Shown piece after piece: positions 1 through 12,400 of a stretch of DNA of 34,788 nucleotides. Under the pieces are notes generated by a model. That model was not told the DNA's origin. It was given only the letters and a program-made list of their open reading frames with translations, and did no database searches. The DNA lies in contig NZ_AYLO01000162.1 of NCBI RefSeq assembly GCF_000496735.2, positions 1-34,788 of the forward strand. The letters run 5' to 3'. The position numbers and the translations under genes are program-made. Each line of letters starts with the position of its first letter. Position 1 is the stretch's first letter. Origin of the DNA: Methyloglobulus morosus KoM1 (GTDB taxonomy: Bacteria > Pseudomonadota > Gammaproteobacteria > Methylococcales > Methylomonadaceae).

Positions 1-991
1 GCACTTCATCGGTACCTGTTTCGAAAGAGACTAATCGGTATGTTTTTGCTTGAAACTGTGATCGCTTTATATCATCAGTTTTTTTCAGGAAAGATTTAAT
101 TGTCTTGAATAATGATTGCGGCGGATTCATAAAATATAAATGCGTGCCTTCTACTTCCTGATAGTGAAAATACCCTTTAGTATAATTTTTCCATAATGAA
201 ATTCCTACAGGGTCTTTAATAAGCACATCGTTATTGGCTTGCAAGGCTAAAAGAGGACAAGTAAGCGCCGATTTACCATGCTCATGACTGTATGTTTTAA
301 TCAAGCCAAGATCACATTTGATCGCCTCATCAGGCATTGGTTTTACACCGGATTTTAAAGGGAGAATGATCTGGCTTTTCTCCAATATTTCACGGCAATC
401 CTGCATGGACATGTCGTTATCTATTTCATAAACAGGGGGCAACACTTTTAGGCGTTCAAAGACTTCTGGCGGAGAAACGGAGGATGGGATAAAGACTAAG
501 GGGGATAGCTGATGGTTTCGCTCAAGTTCAACCAAGGTTTCGTAAGCGATAATCCCCCCCATTGAATGTCCATACACAATAAATGGGGCATCACATAACT
601 GCACCATATGTTTTAGCAAATGGTCTATCAAGTGTCCCCAATCGGCTACATCGGAAGCCCCCATCAACCAAACTTCTAAATTCCCTTGCTGACTAAATGC
701 ATTTTTCCACGACCATGAAAGTGTTTCATTTCCAAAACCAAAGGGTAAAAATATAAACAACCGATACTCTGGATTATCAAGTTTATTGATACATTCGATT
801 TTCCTGTCGTCGTAGGCGACCTGATTCTGTAATGAAATTTTCTCTTCAATATCAAACATTGGAGAATCAGCCGATAGTTTATTTTTTCCGGCCTGTGAAT
901 TTATGAGATGCAGATATTTTTTTTCTGCTTCAACCTCAGAAAGCTCACCAACCAGCACCCTTTCCAACAATTTCTTGATTTGTTCGTTCAT
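1..991 (-). CDS. Type II-like thioesterase with N-terminal docking helices (partial, C-terminus off window)
   Basis: I translated this frame by hand; 330 residues are visible and the frame is still open at base 1. An alpha/beta-hydrolase thioesterase core covers about residues 75-305: nucleophile motif GHSMGG (Ser143), an acidic residue in QANNDV (Asp255) and EGTH (His284) form a plausible triad, as in RifR/GrsT-type thioesterases that release or edit chains on a PKS carrier domain. The first 30 residues (LLERVLVGELSEVEA) are not part of the hydrolase fold and resemble the helical docking motif of trans-AT synthases. The ATG overlaps the PKS stop as ATGA, so the two are translationally coupled. 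Residues after about 305 (RSQFQAKTYRLVSFETG) continue past the usual thioesterase end, so a further domain or a long tail may lie outside the window. Dedicated chain release or editing are both possible. Confidence 0.88.
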   Translation of the reverse strand, partial: MNEQIKKLLERVLVGELSEVEAEKKYLHLINSQAGKNKLSADSPMFDIEEKISLQNQVAYDDRKIECINKLDNPEYRLFIFLPFGFGNETLSWSWKNAFSQQGNLEVWLMGASDVADWGHLIDHLLKHMVQLCDAPFIVYGHSMGGIIAYETLVELERNHQLSPLVFIPSSVSPPEVFERLKVLPPVYEIDNDMSMQDCREILEKSQIILPLKSGVKPMPDEAIKCDLGLIKTYSHEHGKSALTCPLLALQANNDVLIKDPVGISLWKNYTKGYFHYQEVEGTHLYFMNPPQSLFKTIKSFLKKTDDIKRSQFQAKTYRLVSFETGTDEV

Positions 992-3480
992 CTCAAAAAT
1001 TCCGTTTTACCTTGCCTTACAATACGCAAAGCATCCTTAAAATTAACTTTGTTATCAAATACGGCCGATGCCACTTCATTGATCGATAACATGGGTTTGT
1101 CGAACCAATCAATATCGTTCTCATGCGACAGCGGATTTTGTGAATGTTTAGGTTTGAATTCAAATCCAGGTAATGCCGACTCGGTTCTTATCCGAGTTTG
1201 CCCAAAAATTTCGGCTTCCGATTGTATTAACCGAAGCACTGAATCTCTTTGATATTCTAAGAAATATTCAGTAATTGCATCTATCGTCCTATAATTAAGC
1301 AATAAAGTGCTATTAATATCAGAAAAATATTTATTTAACGTATTGATTACTTGCATGACCAATATTGAATCCATTCCATATTCTTCGAGGGATCGCGAAC
1401 TATCAATCTTGTCTTCAGGCATATGCAATATTGAAGCGGCAAGTTTTTTGAAATAATTTTTACTTTTCGTCCGCAAATATGTGGAAGCCGTATCCACTGA
1501 AGATATTTGCTGTTCAGACATGGGCAGAGTATCTGCCTTTAAGGTTTCATCGCCATCGTGCCCAGTAAAATCGGAAGCATTTATTCTGCCTAAAGGAAGG
1601 TGTACGGAAGCGCTATCAACCGAATTATTTTCCGATTTCACTATACGGTCATTAGCTATCCAATAACGCTCTTTAGTAAAAGGATATGTCGGTAAGGATG
1701 TGCGTTGTGGTTTTTTGTCGTAAAGCTTGCTCCAATCAACTGATCCGCCAATGACCCAATATTCGAGCAGATGATCGAAATTTTCGTTGACGATCCATGA
1801 ATTTACGATAACATCCTCCTCATCACTCAGGATATTTACTAGCTTATTTGAGTTATCTTCAAAACGCCGCACATACAATCCATCGATATTCTTTTCGTCA
1901 TTCACGAAAGCTTTCAGCTTTTGTTGAAGTTCTTCCCGAGTTTTTACTAAAAACCCAAGCCGTTGCCCCATTGCAGAACGACCTATTTGAAGGGTATACG
2001 CAATACGTTCAAGGTCAATTGAGTCTTTTTCCGAATGACCAAGGTAATCAACGAACTCTCTCGCAAGTGACTTGAGTCTTTCCCCCGTTTTTGCAGATAA
2101 CACGATTAGATAAGGCTTTTCATCAAGCCCTCTCCCATATAAATCTGTTATAACGGTTTCTGACCCAGCAGTATCGACATATTCCTCAATTACAACATGG
2201 GAGTTTGCCCCACCGAATCCAAAACTACTGACTCCTGCCCTGCGAGGTAAAATCGTGCCGTTGCTATCGCTTAGTTGATGCCAGTGCTGTGTGCCTTGCA
2301 CCACTTTAAACGGTGTCCCTTCCAATTGGATGTGGGGATTAAGTTCTTCGAAATGGCATTGGCCTGGAAGTGTTTTGTTCTTAAGTGCAAGTATTGTTTT
2401 GATCATACCGGCAACACCAGCGGCGGCTTCCAAATGGCCGATATTGCCTTTCACTGATGCAATTCCACAATAGTTTTCTTGTTGGATCGATTGGCCTTGT
2501 TTAAAGGCACTTTTGAGGCCGTTGACTTCAATCGGGTCGCCCAGAGGCGTACCAGTCCCATGCATTTCAATATAATTCAACGTTGATATGTCTACGTTTG
2601 CTTTATTGCAAGCATCCAAAACCAATTCTGCTTGGGCTTTGGGATTAGGTACTGTGAGACTTGGAACTTTCCCGCCATGATTTACCGAAGTCCCCTTTAT
2701 AACGGCAAGTATTTCATCTTGATCTTTAATCGCCTTATCAAGTCGCTTTAACACCAAGATTCCCACTCCTTCCCCTCTTACATAGCCATTAGCTTTTTTG
2801 TCTAGGGGACTGATATTACCGTCAGGGCTGAGCATGCCCGCTTTACTGAATGAAATATATAAGTTTGGTGATATTAATGCGTTTACTCCACCCGCGATGG
2901 CCACTTCACACCCGCCTTGATTGAGGGATTGAATCGCCATATCCAAAGCAACTAGCGAGCTAGAACAGGCTGTATCGACTGCAATACTGGGACCTTTAAA
3001 ATCAAAGTAATAAGAAATTCGATTTGCCGAGATACTATGTACCCCACCAGTTGCAGAATAGGCTTCAACATCGCTATTCATTAGTAATTCGTAGTAGTCA
3101 TTTCCCGAAGTTCCAATAAAAACGCCTACTTTGTGATTTTTTGATAATTCTGTCGGCGCGTAACCGGCATGTTCGATAGCCTTCCATACAGACTGTAAGA
3201 GAATCCTTTGCTGGGGATCCATTAAAGCCGCTTCTCTGGGTGAAATATTGAAAAAAGAAGCGTCAAACTTATCTAGGTCATCTACAAAGCAACCCCATTT
3301 AATATTAGTTTTATTGGTTTCTGTGCTAGGGTCGCCATAATAGGATTTCCAATCCCAACGATCCTCAGGCACGTCTGAAACGGCCGATTCACAATTCACC
3401 AAGAGCTTCCAAAAAGAATCTAGGTCGGGTGCTCCAGGAAAAAGACAATCCATGCCGATGACAGCAAAGCCTGATTCATC
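988..3480 (-). other. PKS module 3: KS3-ACP5 and C-terminal docking helices
   Basis: KS3 is intact (C3868; EMHGTGT in place of the usual EAHGTGT; NIGHLE). No reducing domain lies between KS3 and ACP5 (S4401 in YGMDS), so the last extension should leave a beta-keto group. About 30 residues at the very C-terminus (INEVASAVFDNKVNFKDA) form predicted amphipathic helices of the sort that end trans-AT subunits, and they face similar helices at the N-terminus of the following thioesterase. Confidence 0.85.
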
Positions 3481-6400
3481 CAAATCTTGAGAAACCCTAT
3501 TCTCGATTGGCTTTTGGTAATCTGCCCTCGCCATTGTCTCATTTTCAATTTCTGTCGTTTGATCGGCATTAGGAATGCTTTTCTCTAATTCGATAGAAGA
3601 GGGTTTCTTTTCAACTTCAGAATCGTAACCCCTCTTACCTATACTTGATTTTGGAATAGCATTTTCCTGTTGTGTTGTTTCCGATATCAGCAAATTTTCA
3701 TAAAAGATCCCCATCTTTTGGCGATGTTCATCAAGTAAATAAGCATTTAATTTTTCTAAATTAGTATGCTCAAAAAATACCGCTGGGCTTATTTTTAGTG
3801 CGTATTTTTTGTTCAACATATTTGCCAATTTAGCCAAGACGACGGATTCAAATCCCAACGCCATAAAATCGCTTTGGGTCGAAATCTGCTCAGGTTTAAA
3901 TTTGCCTAGTTCAGCGACTAATCTTCTCGTATCTATGCTTAGTCTTGAAATTATCTGGTCAACCGTAATATTTATTGTTGATCGCTCTGGTACTTTCGAA
4001 ACATTTTTTTGTTTGATGCTTGGTTTCGAAAATTCTTTTTCTTTCTTGATGACCGCTATTTGGCTTCCCCCAAAATGTAAAGCTTCTTCTAAACAACCGA
4101 AAGCCTCAACTTTATCCAGCGGCAAACCGAATGAATCATCAAGCAAGCTTAAAACATCGTTGTCTTGACCCATTTGTCCCTCATTCCAAAACGGCCAATT
4201 TATCGTTAAAGACGAGCCATAACGGGCTTGTTGTTCGACTAATTTTTTCCGATGGGCTATAAACGCATCCATAAATCCATTAGCTGCGCCGTAGTCGCAT
4301 TGTCCTGGATTACCGAGTATCGCTGTAAGTGATGAAAAAACCAAAAAGAAATCTAATTGTTCGGACTGAGTAACTTGATCTAAGTTAACCGTGCCTTGCA
4401 GCTTTGGTCGCAAAACTTTCTGCAAGGAATCGATAGCCTTATTGGCCAATAGATTGTCTTCGAGAACCCCGGCACTATGAAAAACGCCATTGAGTGTCCC
4501 AAAACGCTGTTTCGCATCCGCGAACGCTTGCCCAAGCCTATCAAGATTACCAATGTCTACTTCCAGATATGCAATGTCGCTTGTAGTAGACGACGACTTT
4601 AGGTCTTGAATGAAAGATTCGCCTTCAGATTGCAGGGCTGAACGACCTAGTAAGATAAGGTTGACCCGATAATTCTGAACGAGATAACTGGCCAGAATTT
4701 TAGCAATTCCTCCCATACCACCGGTGATTAGATAAGTACCACCTTGTTTAAGGGCGCTAAGATGGAAACGGGTAAAAAGTGTATTGTCAATTCCGTCCAA
4801 AGCATGTAACCGCCAAATTAGGCGGCTATCACTATCTTGACCGTATTGAACCCAAGTGTTTTTTTCTTCAAACGAGTAAAGAAGCTCTTTTAAGGCATTG
4901 TCTTGCCATGCCACACGCTCGATCTCTTTTGCTTCGATTGACACGACCTTATGGGTAGTTTTTGGGTATTCCGTACCGATGCTTTGCAAAAAGCCAGTGA
5001 TACTTCCTTCAATTACCCACTGAGCAGTATTCGGTTCACACAAATTAACAAACAACTGCTTTAAGGTTTTTGTCGCGTGCAGAAGCGACTTATCGACATG
5101 AAATAACAAAGTTAGGGCTTGCTGGGTTTGCTCGGGCAATTCCAACATAGTCGCCTGATGTGTCGAATCCCATAAGTAGACTATATGGCTAACATCAATC
5201 TTTTTTTCGTCTAAAAAGCCACCTAATCTAGAGTAGCCCTGAGCATCTAGGCTATTGATATAAATTTTTCCAGATGCTTGTTGGTGGTCGATGCCATTAC
5301 CTAAGGCCACTTTGAGTACAGGTACTGCACCATTTAGACGTAACAATTTTTCGCTGAACTGTTCAAGCCTCTCATCATTATTTGAAACGACGACGATACC
5401 CGTTCCAAGCATCTCATCTTTACCTTTTACCTCGATAACTTCTTCGACCCATGCGGGGGAATAATAAGATAAGTCAAATGCTTGGCTTGGGGTCGTTATA
5501 TTTTGAATATGACCTGAGCTAAGATTCGTTTCCCTGAAAGAAATATTTTTAACTGCCAGCAAAATATTTCCATCACTATCAACCAAGGTGACATCAAAAC
5601 TACGAACGGGCTGATGACTGTAAGTCATCGTTTTTTTATCACAAGGTTTAACAAACGAGTAGAAAGTATCTGGTAGGGCAGAAAAAATTTCGATTTCTTC
5701 AATGCTAAACGGCAGAAAGAGCGCCCCTTCTTTTTGGTGTTCGCTTTCCAGTACATACAATGCCGTCTGTAACGCGCTGTCAAGGAGACATGGGTGAATA
5801 GTAAACTCCTTCCTTGCGTTTGAATTTAAAAAAGACGGGAGATGTATTTCCCCTAACGCATTATTTTCATTAAACTTAATCCAATTTACGCCTTGAAAGG
5901 CTTTTTGTAGGTTGAGCCCTTTACGGTGAAATAAGTCATAGACTTGATCGGACGACGTTTGTTGTTCAAAATCTTTTGCTATTTCATCTATTAGCAGCCG
6001 TTTATTATGTTCTAACCTATTTTTTGCTTCGTTTGCATCGAGATAAATACATTGTCCCTGTGCATAAATGGCGTGTTGACCATTAGCTTCCATGCTTGCC
6101 TGGAAATAATACTCGTCGTCCTCCATTGATAATTCAACCCAAATTTTCTTTGGTTCATCTTCTATGACAATAGGTTTCAGCCAAGTCAAATTAAAGAGCT
6201 TGTAAGGTTCAAATTTATCGTTACTTAAGGATGTCGCAGCTCGAAACATTTCAATATATGCAACAGCAGGCAACACTTTTTGGTTTCCAACAATATGGTC
6301 ATTCAGAAAAAATTCCGCACCCGTAAAAATGGAACTGAAACGCTGTTGAGTAAAGCTGGAATTATTTTCATGGACTAATGGATGCAGCGCAGAGTTACTG

Positions 6401-9400
6401 ACGGCTTTAATCGCTATGTCCTGGTTAACTTTTTGCGGTATCCAAAATCTTTCTTTCGCAAAAGGGTATACGGGAACACTGATCCGATGCGGGTGACTTT
6501 TTCCATAGAGCGTATTCCAATCAATACTGAACCCTTTAACCCATATATCGAGAAGCTTGTAGTATTTGCCTTTGTCGGTCCATGCTTGGATAAGGCTAGA
6601 CATATCCTCATCGTCCTCTTGAAAAACGGCCAAGGCAGTTTTGCTTTTTTCGACGTTACCCGAATAAAGGTGCGCAATTTTCTTATCATTATTAAGATAA
6701 GCTTTAAGCTTACTTTGCAGTTCTTCGCTTGAATTTACAAGAATGCCCAAACGTTCAGTCATTGCTTCCCGGCCGGCTTGTAACGTATAAGCCAAATCGT
6801 TCAAGGGCCCTGCCAAATAGCCCTGATCCAAAAAGTTGAGCAAATTTTCGGCTGCCATTCGAAGCCGTTCTTCATTTTTCGCCGACAGGAGAATCATGAA
6901 GTTTCCGTCCGCTTCAGGGTAACCACTGCCAGAATTATCACCCATAAACTCTTCCAGCAAAATGTGTGCGTTGGAACCACCCGCACCAAACGAACTTATT
7001 CCTGCCCGACGTGGGAAAGATTGAGATAAGCCATCAATAGTCAAGTTTGGCTGCTGCCACTGTGATAACTCACGTTGAACCTTGAAGGGTGTTTTCTCAA
7101 AATCGATATTTTGATTTAATGTGTCAGAATGGATTGATGGCACTAATTTTTTATGCTTCATCTGCAAGATAACTTTAGTTATCGATGCAATGCCAGCGGC
7201 TGCTTCTAAATGGCCGATATTAGATTTAACCGAACCTATGGCACAAAATTGTTTGTCTTTTGTCGATACCTCAAACGCTCTTTGTAATCCAGTTATTTCG
7301 ATTGGGTCTCCCAAAGGCGTACCGGTGCCATGGGCTTCTATATAACTGATTGTGCGTGGATTAATGCCCGCTTTTTCGTATACGTGTTTGATCATATTCC
7401 CTTGTGCTTTTGGGCAAGGGACAGTATAGCCATTGGTTTTGCCACCATGATTGATAGACGAACCTTTGATCACCCCATAAATCTGGTCGCCATCTTTAAT
7501 TGCTTCGGATAGCGGCTTCAATAGAATTGCGCCTACTCCCTCACCCGGAACATAACCGTCACCACCATCGCCAAAACTACGGCAAAGGCCGTCCGTAGAG
7601 AGAAAATGATTCTGCGACAAGAACAGGTATTTGCTTGAGTGGGCGGACAAGTTGACACCACCCGCAAGGGCGAGCTTACAATCGCCGCTGTTAAGGCTTT
7701 GACAAGCCAAGTGGACGGCCGTTAATGAAGACGAGCATGCGCTATCTATCGCTAGGCTCGGCCCCGAAAAATTCATAAAGTAGGACACCCGATTAGCTAT
7801 GCTGTAAAGTAAGCCACTGGGGGCAACGATGTTACCTTTTAAGGTTTCTTCAGTACCAATGGATTGATACGGTTGCCATAACGCCCCTACAAAAACGCCG
7901 ACTTGGCGATCCGATGAATTCAGCAATGTTTGCCGAGTGTAACCCGCATCCTCAAAAGTACCCCATGCAACTTCTAAAAATAACCTTTCTTGGGGATCGA
8001 TCAATTCCGCTTCACGCGGCGAAATATTGAAGAAGGCGGCATCGAACTTATCAATATCGTTAATAAAAGCGCCGCGTTTGCTATAAATTTTGTGTTGTTC
8101 GGGATCTGCGTCAAAAAGTTGGCTGTAATCAAACCGTGATTCCGGCATTTCGGTTACAGAATCAACACCCCGTTTGAGCATTTCCCAAAACTCATTAATA
8201 TTGTTGGCGCCTGGATAACGACCATCAACTCCAATAATCGCTATATCGTTCTCGACATAATGTTTAGGTTGGGCTTTATTTTGCTCGACATATGGCTTTT
8301 CTTGGTTATTTGTACGCAAGCCATCAGTCGCTCCATGCTTTACTGCTCTTTCGGAATCAACAGGTTCTTTAAAACTTTCAGTTGGTGCAACATGGCCATT
8401 GATATTAAACAGGCCGTATAATTTATCGATATGATTTTCGATAAAGTATTCGGCCAGTTCTTGTACATTTCGATATTCGAAGAATAAGGTTTTTGATAAC
8501 GAACCGAAATCGTCCTCGAATGATTTATTCAACTCAACAATCATCATCGAGTTAATCCCATACGCCTCAAAATCATCGTCTACCTCTATTTCGTCAGTCG
8601 TTAGGCCGATATGAGAAGACAGCAACTGTTTTATATATTTTTGAGTTTCCTTCAATATTTGGATTCCCGTAATATTTTCTGCACCTCGTGGCGATGAGGC
8701 ACTGCGCCCTATTAAAACCGATTGATTTTTCTCGATTCCCTGGCCTATATTTTTAGGCTCGTTGAGTTCGCTTTGAATTTTAGTATCATGGGTAGCCGAT
8801 TGGGACGTGGCCGTTCCGTTAGTTAAATCGAGTATTTGCTTTAATTTTTCGGCATGGTTTTCAATAAAGTATTCAGCTAATTCTTCAGTATTTCTATATT
8901 CGAAAAATAGCGTTTTAGAAAGTGAACCAAAATCATCCTCAAAAGATTTATTCAGCTCGACAATCATCACTGAGTTAATCCCATACGCCTCAAAAGGTTC
9001 TTCTTTGTCAATTTCATCAGCTGATAGACCAATATGGCTTGATAAAAGGTTTTTAATGTAATGATGCGTTGCTTCAATAAGGTTTTGGGCGTTTGTGCCC
9101 ATAACAGCTTTTGCATGCCCGAACGATTGCAGTTTCTGGTTTTCGATGGTGCTTTTGTTTTTTAAGGCCCGTATCGCGAAACCTTTTAAGCTGACCGCAA
9201 TCAATCCGTCTTCCCTGCAAATCAACAAGTCGAATTTTTTCAATTCGGCATTGCTTTTGTTACATTTCGAATAAACAATACAACGGTCAGTCACGGGGGC
9301 ATGGATCTCCAATTCATCAATTCCCATAGGGATGAAATGAGCGTTTTGGTTTTCGTCATCAAAGCGATTGCTAATCAAGGCCGTTTGAAACACGCCCGTC

Positions 9401-12400
9401 AGCATTGTAGGATGAAGGACATAATCATCCAGTGTATCTTTAACGCTGTTTGGCAACACAAGGGTTGCTAATGCTTCGCCTTTATTGAGCACTATTTTTT
9501 GCATTGGCATAAATGTTGGGCCGACGCGTAAACCTTCGGCAATGATCTGTCCGTATACTTCATCAGGTAATTGCACGGAAGGGCATCTGGAACGTACCGC
9601 ATTTAAATCGAAATAACGATCAGCTGCCGTGTATGTACCTACATTCTCACGACATGTCATCAAGCCGATGGCATGTATCACTTTTTCTTGGGCATCGTCA
9701 TAACTGACAATTTCATATTCATAAGCAGATCCTTTGCGAAAGACGTTTATGTAAGCAATAAAATCTTTATCCGGAGATGAAAGCTGGCGAGCCCAATAAT
9801 TGTTAGTTAACTTAACTATCGAGTTGTCGCCGAAAAGCAAGTCACCTGCTTGTCGCGCCATTTCAATATAGCAGGCTCCTGGCATGTTGTATTGATCTTC
9901 AACCACATGATCTTTCAAATAAAATTCAGAAGTATTAAATATTCTTTGGAATTGCATATCTGATAAGCTAGACCTGTCTACATCAATTAGTGTCGTATTG
10001 TGTCTGGCCATTATGGTTGCGCCCCTTTCGTTACAATGTTCATAAACACAGTCAATAAATTGGTTGATAGTGTCAATTTCAAAGAAAACAGTTGGTTTCA
10101 GTTCTATTTCGTATAAGTCATTTATATGCCTGACGATTGATACCATGGAATTAGAGTCTAATCCCAATTCCGACATTCTTAATTCACCGTCTATCTTTTC
10201 GGAAGGAATATCAAATAAATCCGAAAACTTTTTCTTGATTGCGGTTTCCACATTTTTTCTGACAATATTTTTCATTACCAACCCTTTGTTAGCGATTTGA
10301 TTTACATTTAGCGGAGGCATTATCCTTGTTTGATTTTCAATAGCTAAACATTTGGTGATTTTTTCATTATCTCCGTCTATGGCAACGAGATGCCCCAATG
10401 AATTCGAGTTTCTATAATAATCAGCTAGTTTTAAGCCATTCTCAAAAATATCGATGCCAAGGTCTTCTTCTAACGGTTTCATGCCGAATTCAGCTAACAA
10501 ATGCGCTTCTTCTTCTGGCGTGACTCGCATACCACCATGTGCCCATAGGGGCCAATTGATTGAGAGGCTGACCCCTGAACGCTTTCTCTCATTCGTTAAC
10601 TGATTCCTTAACTCCGCATAACTATCCAAGAAACTGTTAGCTGCGGCGTAATCCGATTGCCCTTGATTTGGCATTAAGGCAGCTATCGAAGAAAACATAC
10701 AGAAGAAGTCGAGTTCCTCGTCACACATTGTGGAATCGAGATTTAATAGGCCTTTTACTTTAGTATTGATTACCCGACTGAAAGAATCTTCTTTCTTCAA
10801 CAAAATATAAGCATCTTCGATAATACCTGCGGCATGAATTACGCCATGAATATCTCTATAACAATTTTTAATCTCAGAAAATACCTTTTTGAATTCATCT
10901 GAGTTGGTGATGTCTGCGCTGAAATAGGCGCACTTACCGCCGTACGATTGGATCGCAGCGACTTTATCTGCTATTTGGGCATTTAATGTAGAGCGACCAA
11001 TGAGCAATACAGTAGCATGGTATTTTTCAGATAAATATTTAGCGAATATATAACCCAAACCACCCGCACCGCCGGTAATCAGATAAACTCCGTTTTCCCT
11101 TAATATGGTAGGCGTTGCTTGTGAATAAAAATCTTCATTGGATAAATTAACAATTTTGCGCTCATGCCTTTGTCCATCGCGGTAACTTATTTCTTGCAGT
11201 TTGCAGCCATGATCGGTTGTAAATTCGGTTAAGGCGAGACGAAAAATTTCATCGAAATTCTGTGTATCTATTCCCATCGTATACAACTTCATATTGGGAT
11301 TTTCATACGCCAAAGTTCGGGCGAAACCTCCAACCAAAGCATGGTAAGGCATCATATTTACAACTTCTGATAAGTAGCAGTAGAGCAGTTTTATTTGCTT
11401 GTAAGCTCTTTTTGAGATAATTGCCTTTACTAATCGAAGCATCGCTGAGACTCCAAAATTAATCGGGTCGATGGCTGAATCCTTATTGGCATCAAAATTC
11501 CACAGGTAAAGTATGTTTTTTATATTGACTTCTTCACCCTTTAGGTATCCAGCTATTTTCAAGCAATCATCTGGGTTTCCTGGATCTATCTCAATTTGAT
11601 ACCTATTTATTAATCGATAGTGGCTGCCTGGATTGACCCAATACACTGCGCCCTTAACATTGGATATCTCCACGTTTTGTTGCAACTTGTTATCGGGGCT
11701 AAATACGATCAACTGATCAAGCGATCCGGATTCTTCCAACAATGCGGAATTTTGCCATTCTGAGCGATAATAAATATCAGCCTTATTATTTTCAGTATTT
11801 TTATGGGGTATTGTCCTGGTTTTTGTCTTCTGGTTATTGGAGCCTGGGTGTAGATTAATAGCCCTTTTAGTCAAGCCATTAATTTTTACCAGTAATTCCC
11901 CTTCTTTATTGCAAATGACTGCATTGAATTTGATTTCATCGTTATTCCAACTGTTTTCACTTCTGGCGTAACAATAACAATGCATCGGTATTGGCTTAAT
12001 AATTTCAACACTTTCCAGGTAGAATGGGACATATTGTTGGTCTCGACTGTTCGAACCCAAAAGGCTCAATGCGACAATAGTTTGAAAAACCCCGTCCATT
12101 AAACTTGGATGCAGCAAATAGTCATCAAAACTGCTTGCTATGACATCCGGCAGTATTAATTCTGAAAAACTCTCTTGATTGTTGTAATAACATTTTTGTA
12201 TGGCCTGAAAACTTGAACCATAATTTAGGCCGTTACTGAGAAACAACGGGTATAATTCCCGTTGTTGTATGTAACCACGGCATCTGCGTTTAATGGCTGG
12301 GATATCGATAGGGGTCAAATCCAATTTGTTTAAATCAAAATACCCAAGTTCGCCTTTACTATGCAGTGAATTGTCTTGCATAATCCGAAAATTACTGACG

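Noticed and set aside
3809-4168. Plus-strand open frame of 119 codons opposite the PKS
   Set aside because: It lies wholly antisense to a conserved KR-ACP stretch with clear motifs; it is a shadow of that gene, as are the other plus-strand frames between 988 and 14568.
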